64,000 bases of DNA from Blepharisma japonicum. Lineage: Eukaryota > Ciliophora > Heterotrichea > Heterotrichida > Blepharismidae. Both the position numbers and the translations under genes were made by a program. Below the pieces are notes generated by a model. It searched no databases. It had not been told where the DNA came from and was given only the letters and a program-made list of their open reading frames with translations. The first letter of the stretch is position 1, and every line of letters begins with the position of its first letter. Location: positions 434,001-498,000 of the forward strand of contig CATKHK010000021.1 in assembly GCA_949751835.1 (NCBI GenBank), read 5' to 3'. This document shows positions 25,942 through 35,997 of this stretch, piece after piece.

Positions 25942-27507
25942 TTAAATATCCTTTTTTGAAGGATAAAAGTCGGCTTTTTTTTCATTATCTTCATTCAATT
26001 GAGATGTGGGCTCTCTTGTAAGAGTATCGCTACCAATTTTTTTTTCTAAATTAGCATTTTCATTGAATTCCTCTAAAAAAACTGGCAAAAAACCTGGATT
26101 ATTTGGTTCTATTTGCTTTTGTATCTCCATAGCTAATTGCTTTTTTGCTTCTATTTTTTTGGTCTTGCAATAAATGTAAATTGCACTTGGTATTGCTATA
26201 AAAGCAAATATTAAAGGAATAGTAATAATAATAGACAAGTTTATAGAAGAAGAATTGGTATGGTTGAGTAAGGGATTTGATAATATTTGATTATCAGTTG
26301 AATTTGGCTGGGGAGTTGTGGGCGTTGAGGGATTTGGAGGGGTTGTAGGAGAATTAGGACTGGCTTGATTAATTTCGAGCTTAGCAAGCCCAATTTTCTT
26401 GTTATCAATATCAAAATTTGTATAAAATATCCTAAGAAAGGTATCCCCTAAAATTCAAGTGTCGCCTTTTGGAGAATAGCCAAATGAAGGATAGCAAGAA
26501 TTGTTGAATGTTTGGAAATATTCACTCTGCTTTACCGTAAAATTAGATCCATCTAGCTGAAAAATTATTTCTGGGTATTCCTTATCGCAATTACATTTAA
26601 AGAAGCCGCTATTGTCACTACCGCAGTGATAATCAAGAAAGAAACTGCTCATTATTGTTGAGATATCATTGATTGGGCCTAGAATCCAACTAGCTCCTAA
26701 GCTTATTGTAGCTTTAGAGCTCTGGGTTAATATTTTATTCCCAAAAGATACATAATTACATTTTACTTCCCATTTTTTCTCTGAAGTGTCTACATTTATA
26801 TATGAAAAGCCTTGGGAAACCACTGAGCTAAGACAAGAATCATATCCGTCTATAACAATGCTGGATTTCCCATAGTTTATCATATCTGAAGAAGTTTCAT
26901 AATAGTTTAAATAAACCGCGAATTGCCTGTTTGCAATTTTTCCTGCATCTTTTAAGTTCGAAATGAACGATTTACTATTATCTTCATCAAAGCCTAGTCC
27001 AAAGACTCCATCCGCCATCAAGGAATCACTGTTTTCTTCTTCGTCTGCCAAAACAAATGACTGCTCCAAAACTTCAATTTGGGATGATCCAATCCCTATT
27101 TTTTCAGTACAAACTTTTCCTGATATTTCTCCTACCGACTCCAAATCTTTTGAAGATCCTAATGTCTTAAATGTTGAGCTTAAGTTTGAGTTAAACTTAT
27201 TTATGCTTTGCCGGCATTTCGAGCAGTTTATATTGTCTACTCATATCCATGAAGAAACTGACGAAATTAAGAGAGTAAATACCTGTCAAGGAGTTCCTAT
27301 AGCAGCTTCAATAAAATATTGATTCTAAATACTGCTTACATCTCCAAGATTTGTTATGTTTGCCAATGATAACATTCTTTTTGAATAAAAAAGCTTATCA
27401 AACTGATGTCTAAGGATTTTCTTTTCATTCGAGTTGAATTGCTCAAAATGAATATGAATAGAAGCAAAAGCAAAAGCAAGAAAAACTGGTAAAAAAATGA
27501 TCTTCAT
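25942..27507 (-). CDS. Membrane-anchored pepsin-fold pseudo-protease, copy 2 of 2 (516 aa, one 15-nt intron)
   Basis: Exons 27507-27340 and 27324-25942 are joined by a 15-nt intron at 27325-27339 (GTAAGCAGTATTTAG). The signal peptide is MKIIFLPVFLAFAFASIHI. Pepsin-family landmarks are kept: YFIEAAIGTPWQVFTLL (Trp from TGA), NCSKC, GVFGLGFDEDNSKSF and WILGDTFLRIFYTNFD. As in the unit 2 copy, the two catalytic motifs are SSVSS instead of DTGSS and ISLGAS instead of VDTGTS, so both aspartates are absent. A Pro/Thr/Asn stalk precedes one transmembrane helix (IIITIPLIFAFIAIPSAIYIY) and a charged cytosolic tail ending FYPSKKDI. The same two losses in two diverged but otherwise intact copies mean the inactive state is old and maintained. 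Likely a surface receptor or binding protein. Confidence 0.88.
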
Positions 27508-27736
27508 TGCTTAAAAAATTGCAGAAAGTATTGCTCGAAAAGTTTAACTTTAAAAATGGAAAACCTTCTACAAAATTTTTTGAGGCCATTTGAGCTATTT
27601 GAGGCTTTTGCAAAGCTGTAACTTATTTTTTCTATGAGGATATGATACGATTCTCAAATATTTGCATAAATCCTAAGTTTCTAGTAATGCTTTTAAAGAT
27701 TTATTTATAAAAAATTTTTCAGCTTATAAATAAAAA
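27508..27736. promoter_or_regulatory. Divergent promoter region, unit 3
   Basis: 229 bp separate the pepsin-fold start from the giant-gene start, nearly the same spacing as in unit 2. It contains AAAGCTGTA and CTTATAAATAAAAA immediately before the ATG. The promoter role is inferred from position. Confidence 0.45.
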
Positions 27737-30700
27737 ATGATAGCCTTAGCTATTTTACTTTGGACTATAGGCCTTGCAGCTTGCAAAGACTTTACGATTA
27801 AGAATGGCTACCTAGACCCTGGAAGAATTACATGGCCGAAGGAAGAATGATACAATAACCCGATCGACCTGTCTCAAACAAACTCAGGGACACCTGTAAC
27901 CCTTACATTTAACTTCAGGCCAGCGACTAGCCTACCTGGTGGAGTTGTTCAGATAATTTTTCCATCGACCTTTCCCAGCATTATAAGCCCTGTCAATGCA
28001 AATTTGGGTTCTTTAGCTATTTTAGCTGGGATTGACATGTCAGTCACTACCACTGCAACTTTACCATCAAACCCAGGATTTGTTGGGCCTTTTGGGATAA
28101 TTACGAGATCAAGCCAAACAGGCCAAATTGTTGATGCAAATTATGTTTTTGGCTGCATTGCTATATCAGACCCAGAAATCCCAGACAATCGTTTGTCTAT
28201 ATACTCAATGTTAGATAATAGAAAAATTGGAAGTTCAGGTAGTTTCATCTTTCACTTTCCAATCACCAAAAGTATTTGGAAAAATGACATCATTGAAATC
28301 ATCCCTCCTAAAGACTGGTCTCCATCAATAGCCATATATCCTACCTCCATCCTCTCAGTTTGCACTGATACCTTTATAGATCAATATAAGGAGCAATTCC
28401 AACACACTTTATGTTATCCTATCTAATTTAAATTTATTATGTTTTATCATAAATTATCTTTAAAATTAAAAATATTTCTATGGAAAAGTTGAAAGTCGCA
28501 TATTGTGCTTGGATGATTCAATTGATATTTACGAAACAAGATAATTCTGATTAAAATTATAAATGATATATCTATGCATACGAATAAAGATTGAGATAAT
28601 GATAAATAAGAGTTTAGGATCTGTGCTTGACCTTCCATCAACTAACCCTGCATGCTCGTCTACCGGCAGCGTTCTTACTGGTCCCAACGGATCATCATCT
28701 CTTCCTTGTGGAGTTGCTGCTAAAAGTAACAGTTACTCTGGAGTTGTAACAGAGTCGTCCTCTGACTCCTCCAAAAATTCTGTCTATATCTATGGGATAG
28801 CTAAAGATGTTTATATAAGCATCCAAACTGATATTTCCTTCACCATTTCTGAGTTTAACTTACCGTCATATGTTCTATCCACTACCTCGAGCAAGAACTT
28901 ATGGGAAGTTAAGCTTTGGAGGTTCGGCAGTAATAACCTTATATGACACTCAACAGGTTCTGCAGTTCTTTCTATGGTATCAGGGACTCCACGAATTCTT
29001 TCATGGCAGCCAAAAAGCTCAATCCCAAGCTCAGATGTTATGAGGGGTATGACGATCTTTACAGAATTGACAGTTGTGACAGAAACTACTATTCCAGCAT
29101 CTGGGACTTTGGCCATTTCATTTTCTGGTGTCCAAATTTATGAGCCTCGCTGGTGGAGCGAACTGGACGGCTCAAATTCTGCGAATGGACTTTGCTATTT
29201 ATTCCCTTACATTAATGGGACATCATGCTCGGTTGACACAACTCAAACAGTGACAATAAAATTTGATAACTACCAGACACCCAAGACATTTACTATAACA
29301 GTCCTTACATACTTCCTCACAGACAGTCCCCTTGCCACAAAAGTTGAGTCAAAAACTGAGGAATTGTACGTTATTGACTCCGCTTCATTCAGTATGTCCT
29401 TTGAATTAACAATTAACGATATACTACTCGGGGACTGCTTTTTTCATGGATATGATAGCTTTACCTATGAAGGTGCAAATAGCCTTTCCCCTGGACATAT
29501 CCAAGGCGGAGCTTTAGGGAAAAAACTTTATTTCAGGATCAAGCCTGGAGGAGAAACTACTTGGGGAGATACCGAAGGCGTCACTATAGTTTTCAATATA
29601 AATTTCACTACTACAAGCACATCGTTCACAAAGGTATATATCGACTCTAAAGCAACCACTTCAGAAAAAATTGATGCTTTAACCTCTCTCAATACAGTAT
29701 TAACTGAAGGTTATTCTATTTACTCACCATATTTTGGAACTCAGTCCAGTGGTATTTATGTTAGCATTCCTGCACACTCCTCCAAACAAGTGACTCCTAC
29801 CAGCTATTACTTACTCGCTTACAGCTCAACAGCTTCTACAAGTCTTCCTTTCGTAGCTTCAAACAAGGCTACATTCTACGAGATGTGGGCCAAGGTGGAA
29901 TATAAAAGTGGAACTTCCCGCGAGATCAGCAGCTCTGTATTTTCAGTAATGCCACAGACGACTACTAAAAATTTGTATTCAGTGCCTCTATGCACTGATG
30001 CAATTTTTGGTATCCCTATAGTAGTTTTTTACAAACCAGTTTCTATGAGTTTTGACTTCAGTGATACCTCCTACAATTTTGTCATTGATATAGACATCGA
30101 GAATGGTTATGAATCAAATGATGGCTTTTTGCATACTGGTATTATGGAAGGTGAATTGGACTCAAGCAAATTTGCATCGACTGCTTTAGGCGCAAGAGCC
30201 ATCATTTCTACTTACAAAATTGTAGGAAGCTCTGGAACGACAAAGATCCATGCAGTTATTTCTTTATTTTCGCTTGGAAAAGCAACTTATAATTCAAACG
30301 GTGAGAGTACAGAAATCACAACATATTTACCACAGCATTTTACAGAAGCCAGTACCTATAACGTAAAAACGGTTTTTTATTATACAGTTTCTCAAGACCC
30401 AAAGACTAAAATGGAGCTCTATGAGAGCTCAGCTACTTGGTCTATTACTGATCCAAGCAGCTCATTTACTGCTGCATCCATTAGTGCGGTTTTTAATATC
30501 GGGGATCCTTCAACTTTGACCAGCTCCTTAACTATTGCAAGCGGCGCTATAGCTAGCACTGATGTGCTAGGGGTAGGAATGACTAAAGGCAGTTCTCAGC
30601 AATCACCAATAATGAGCCTTATAATTGATGGTGCTACCTATTCATCATCAAATCCGTATTCTGCAAATTCAGTTAATGATAATGCAGATGGAGGTTTTGT

Positions 30701-33700
30701 CATGACTTATGGCTTTAGCGGCTACACTGGAACAACTATCAGCGATTCGACATCTTTTAGCCTAAAAATAACAAATGTGTATCCTCCTAATCAAGTGGAC
30801 AAAACTTCAGGAAATGTAGTAACCAATTATAGTATATGGATTGCAGATGGTACTAAACCTGGACAAAGCTGTAAAACTACACAAGCGATTAAAAGCTCAG
30901 ATGGATCTGTTATTATAAACACTGGAAAAATCACTTCTACAACCTGCAGCATGTCAGCGTCATCTGGATCAGGGCTTGTTGATGCGACATTAAATTTAAG
31001 CTTTATGATATCCCACGATATTCCTGCAGGTGGCTTAATTGAAGTCACCTTAGGCTCCAGCTTTGGATGGACTGACACTGATGGAATTTCTGCATGCTCA
31101 TCCGCAACTTTAACTCCTTCTGACGGAACTGCAATTTCTTGCAAGGTGTCTGCATCAGGAAGTATGCTTTTAACAAGCTTCAGCCCAGTTACTGCTGGAA
31201 CTACTATTAGTATCACAGTAAAGCACGTCCTTCCATCTTCCGATTCAAATTTAATTTGCTTTACACTTGTGACGACACAAGCATCTGCAGGAAAATATAT
31301 TGATTCGTGGTCAGGAAGTGTCCCTGTTGTGGCGGATGGTGGCGGGACCACAGTTGGAATCCCAACTTATTTAGCTGTGGAGATGTATCCCAATAATGCG
31401 GGAATGCTTGCTGATCTCTATTTGTCCTTCAGCTTGCCAAAAGCAATTCCTGCAAAAGGAAGAATCGTAATATCTCAGGCTATTGCATCGTCATGGAATT
31501 ATCCCTTAGGGACTATTCAAGACTACTGCTGGAGCAATATTGACTACTTAGCCTGCAAAATTGAAAATTTCAATGTAGCTATCACATTAGCGTATGATTT
31601 GGCTGCTAATTATATTGTTGAAATATATATAGATAGTGCTTTTGTACTGCCAAAAATTTCTGGTAAAACATCGACTGGCATTAAAATCCAAGGAAATTGG
31701 GCTGGAACAACCCTTATCAATGATTCTACTAAAGGAGCTTTACTAGACATCGGCCCAAAAATCACCTCACAAATCCAAATAAGCAGCATTACTATTAAAG
31801 ATATAACAAATGTGGGAGAAAGTGCAACTTATCAGTTTTTATTTTCTAGTGCCGATGTAGAAACTGATGATTACTTAGTAATCCAATTCCCTAGATCAAC
31901 TATAGGATCAGGGTTTGACCCTTATATAGGTGATGCCATCAATTCATTTTCAATTCTCATGCCAGAATTATTCGAACTCAAATGCACATCGGCTTCTCTA
32001 GGGGGCATTTCTTGCAACCCTAACCACTGATATTTGATTGTTAATAATATCATCTCTTCAGTAACAGCTGGGACAGCCATTGACGTGAACGTCTATAATG
32101 TCAGAAACCCATATATGGTCACTGATGGGAAATTTTCAATATGGCACTATAATTCCACTGGATATGCCAAAGCATTTGGAAGCTCAACACAATACACCCA
32201 AACTACGAACCCAAGCAAAACCAATGTCATATTTAAGTCAATAGATGTAGATGATCACACTCAATCAGCGCAGACTGATTACACCCTGGAATTTTACCCA
32301 ACAGACTCTTCAGAAGTATTTACTTCAGATACTGCATTCCATTTACTTATAATTTGCCTATAAATAAAGTTTATTGATAGCTTAGAGGATTATTTTGCAA
32401 TATTAGAATATTTTATATTAACTTCCCAGAGCAATTTAATTTCGACTATTGGAAATCAAATTCAATAGCGTGTACCTCGGCTCTTTGTAATAATCTTGCA
32501 AATTCTACGGACTGTGATAAGACATGGAATACTAACCAGCTATGTTCTGTTAGCGGATCTAAAGTATTTTTGGGCATTCCATCTCAAAATTCTGTACGAA
32601 TGACTGAAGCAACAAGAATAGTATTAACAATACCAAATATTTACAACCCAAGCAGCGGATTGACAAGATTAAAGCAATCTGGATGGGATACAATGGATAC
32701 CAAGGCTTTTGGAAGCTTTAGTTTTTGGTCTAGCAAATTCGAGGTCGGGATCTGAAATACAGCCAAATTTACACTAAACTTCCCTTTTAAGGTTCTGATA
32801 TTTTGTGCATTTTGAGGTTATGGGGTGCTGTAAATTGATGAACACCAGTAAAATCGTCCATAGTTCCGATAAGCTTGTTATTTTGCTGTTGATAGCAGAC
32901 GGTTTTGACGCTGGAATAGGTATTGGAAAAGATATAAGAGAAATGAGATGGAATTAGTGCAACGAAATATCACTCAAAGATCAGCTGAATGAAAGAAAAA
33001 GTGAAGATGCAGAGTTTCAATCAAGAAGAAGGAAAAAAAGCCTAAATATAAAGCGAAAAAGGATAAGAGGAGGAAAAAGATTTAGGGACCGAAGACAAAG
33101 CTAAAAGCAAATTGAAGATCAGACTTTAGACTAAGCTAATGATCTGGATGGAAATAAAATGAAAAGAATATGGAGAGAAGACGCTGTGAAGAACTACCAA
33201 CAGTAATTTGTAAGAGGAGGAAAAACTTTTAGAGAATGATCAGATGGTTGCATGGTCCAGAGGGACCGTTTTCTGGATATAGCCGCTAGATCAGATAATA
33301 TAAGATATTATTAGGTTACTAAACTCCTATAAATCATTATAACTTATATGTATCTAATCAGGAGTAAGCAAAAGCTATGGATTATTAAATAGCTGCTATA
33401 AAGGTTATACTCTAGAGTCATCTACTACAAGTATAGAATATCCAGAATCAGCAAACAGGATTGCCTTATCGCCAGGTGGACAAAGTCAGGACATTTCTAT
33501 CAAAATTTCAAACAGCTGGCCATCAGTTGACAAGTCCATTAAATTTGTTCCATCGATAAGTGGTACTGGATCAAGCTACCTCAAGCTGTCTTCATCATTT
33601 CATAACTGGGTGCTAAAGCAAATGCATTCAGAAATTACGTTTAGAATAGCTGTCCAACAAGGGATCCCTAATGGAATTTATTATATCGACTGGGCATTAA

Positions 33701-35346
33701 ATGAAACCCCTCAAGATTCTGATATTAATATGTATGATGCGCCATCAAGCACATTGATAGAAGTACATACAAATCCAGATAAGCTTCTACCAATAACTGT
33801 CGCTAAAATTCCTAAACTATATGTAGGATATAGCAGTGTCCCAATCTGTATAACGCTAGATTATTCTCCAGCCTCTAATTTGATAATAACTCCAACTTTT
33901 GATATAGATTCCTCAGGAATAACTGCTAATCCAGCATCACTGCAGTTTATTCCTGACGTAAATTCCTTGTGCTTTGAAATTATAATTAAATCAAGCTACT
34001 CCTCGTCTAACAGCACAACAGTTCTTTCATTTGAACTCTCTGGAACTGATTCCAATGTGTTCAAAAAGCCAAGTAGCATTAAACTTTCTATAGGCCAGCT
34101 TTCTAATACTCCTAACCAAGCCAGTTTACAAACTCAGAACACCATAAAAGATGGAAGTAGCGCGGCCATATCAGTGGTATCAGATTACGATGCTATTCTT
34201 TACTGGTCTATTTCTTGTAAAGGGTCAGATATTTTAGATTTTGAAACCCTAAAAGCAAATGCACAAGTGCTCATAGACCCAAGTTCTGAAACGCTATTTG
34301 ATCAGCTTTCTAAGGAATATGGCAGAAAGGAGACTGATGTTAGTGCTGGTGAAGGCGACAAGGACATTTATGATTTCTTCAATAGGCAGCATGCTGAGCA
34401 TTGCACAACATACTATTTCTCTTCCCAAGTAGTCTATGCCAAAACAGCAGCAAGCATAATGGTTGACTTCCTTATGGGTGGAACTGATTATATATTTACA
34501 GCTTACGCTGATCATAAGCTATTAGATTCATATTCGTCTTACCAGCCTAAGGTCATGAATTTTACCACATCAGCTCTTCAACCAATCATGTCACTTTCTT
34601 TAAACATACTTTCAAGTGGCGATTTAAGTGCATCATCCTCAAAAATACAGAGCACAATAGCAAAATATAGTGGGGTTAATCCATCCTGGCTTTATCTCAT
34701 TAACTCTAGCTCATCTCTTCAAAGAAGGCTTCAAGCAAATGCCACAACCTGGACTTTAAATTACTATGTGATTTACGATCGAAGTGTTCCGTTATACTCA
34801 TCTTCGAAAATCCTTGAATATTTCAATAAAAATCAAGCCAAAGCCATGTCAGAGCTCAAAGAGACTTTATTATTGAGCTCAACTCCTTCATATACAGTCA
34901 GTTCTTTGACTACAAGCACCAACCCCGGCTGGGATTCGTTACCTGAGTTACTTCCGCACTCAACTGGTGATAATTTAAGTTTCAATTTTACCTCTTCAAT
35001 AGATGGAAAAGTTTATTTAGCATGTGTGAAAAATTATACTAATGAAACGCCATATGCTTGGCAAGTAAGGGATGGACTAGATGCGAACAACAATTTAGGT
35101 CAAGCCAATTCTGTTAGTGTGACAGCACATGTGGGTCAAGAAATGAGTATATCAGGACTTATAAATGGAAATATGTTTTATTGTTATTTTACTGTATGCA
35201 ATAATTACCCAATGTGGCCGACATGTGTGGAGTATAATGGAGACTCTCAATTTTCATCGATGTATAGGATGAATATCGAAATAGAAGATGAAGAAAGGGG
35301 ACAGTGGATTTTGCTTGGGCTATCTATTCTCATCATATTTAATTAA
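27737..35346 (+). CDS. Giant GPI-anchored-type surface protein, copy 3 (interrupted by three insertions)
   Basis: It starts MIALAILLWTIGLAACKDF. The coding segments are 27737-28328, 28642-32338, 32413-32777 and 33368-35346. Each is open with TGA as Trp, and apart from the three insertions (313, 74 and 590 bp) no stop or frame change is seen. Total coding length without the insertions is 6,633 nt, giving 2,210 aa, exactly that of copy 1 without its 17 bp. Module strands match the other copies (IPASGTLAISFSG, IPAGGLIEVTLGSSFGW, IPAKGRIVISQ), with LQRRLQAN near the end and the hydrophobic tail WILLGLSILIIFN. As written the gene cannot make a full protein. It is either a very recent pseudogene or a gene whose insertions are removed at DNA level. 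Confidence 0.75.
28329..28641. mobile_element. 313-bp insertion flanked by TCCATCAA direct repeats
   Basis: TCCATCAA at 28321-28328 recurs at 28634-28641, giving an 8-bp perfect direct repeat. Removing the interval restores DWSPSTNPAC, which aligns with DWSPSSNPTC of copy 2. The insert is AT-rich and non-coding. I see no convincing terminal inverted repeats. An 8-bp target duplication is typical of hAT-type transposons, so a small non-autonomous element is one reading; an internal eliminated sequence is another. Confidence 0.75.
32339..32412. other. 74-bp insertion with ATT direct repeats
   Basis: The frame before 32339 and after 32412 joins to TSDTAFYINFPEQF, matching TSDTVFYVRFPEQF of copy 2. 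The junction repeat is only ATT. The insert is very AT-rich with no ORF. The length is in the range of short ciliate internal eliminated sequences. Confidence 0.7.
32778..33367. mobile_element. 590-bp insertion with TAA direct repeats and a decayed coding-like stretch
   Basis: TAA at 32775-32777 recurs at 33365-33367, and removal restores AKFTLSKSYGLLN. About 32810-33210 has lower AT content and reads on the plus strand as a broken protein-like sequence (KIVHSSDKLVILLLIADGFD, then a basic Lys/Arg-rich part) with several breaks. I do not recognise it, and no terminal inverted repeats are clear. It could be a degraded mobile element or a TA-bounded germline insertion. Confidence 0.65.
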
Positions 35347-35382
35347 AAATTAGGTGAATTAAAATTACTTATTATATTAACA

Positions 35383-35853
35383 TTAAATATTTATTCCCAT
35401 CCTCATTGCCAAATCTTCTAAGTTTTTTACCTCCGCTTCAAGCTTTTTTGTTTCTTCTTTCATTCTAGAAGTTTTGGGCTTTAATTTAGTAATTTTTCTG
35501 TCATAATTTTTTGCATATTGTGTTGAAATGTATCCAAAAGGCAGTCCAATATCCCCTACAGGCAAAATATAAGAAAATGCAACTTTATGGTTTGGGTATT
35601 CAATACATTCGCCTCAAGCTATGACTTTTAATATCGTTCTTGGGGCAACAAAATTCCCTCCTTCTTTATAAGGAATATTTGATGTTAAAGCTTGATATGG
35701 AGTTTTATAAACATAGTATCCAGCTTGATGATTTGGGGCTGCTTCTTGATGAAGGGTTTTTCCGATTTGATACTCAGTTTTTCTATCATAAATAGAGAAA
35801 AAACGCCCTTGGATAACTGCTACTTGTTTATAGTAAAATTGAGATGCTTCCAT
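35383..35853 (-). CDS. Conserved hypothetical protein (156 aa)
   Basis: Single exon with one TGA Trp (VIAWGECIEY). The start MEASQFYYKQV is preferred over an in-frame ATG six codons upstream, which would place MIIFIA before the hydrophilic start. The body is a small globular domain with GRFFSIYDRKTEYQIG, NHQAGYYVYKTPYQAL, APRTILKVIAWGE and FSYILPVGDIGLPFGY, followed by a Lys/Glu-rich helical C-terminus. It is tail-to-tail with giant gene 3. A decayed copy lies at the same place after giant gene 2, so it was part of at least one duplicated unit. I do not recognise the function; no membrane segment or signal peptide is seen. Confidence 0.75.
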
Positions 35854-35997
35854 AGCTATAAATATAATCAATTTATTTAAATTTACAAATATTTTATGCT
35901 ATTTGTAAGAGTTTTCTCTTATTTTTAAGATAATTTATGTTATCTATAAGAAAATTATACGTTTTAATGCTATCTTATATATCAAAATTTCTTAAAT

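Noticed and set aside
28447-28641. Minus-strand 64-codon frame across insertion 1
   Set aside because: AT-driven open frame lying mostly in the insertion and running into the flanking gene; no protein character.
30827-31351. 174-codon minus-strand frame inside giant gene 3
   Set aside because: Shadow of the conserved plus-strand frame; similar shadows at 5597-6085 and 17983-18363 follow from sequence conservation of the real gene.
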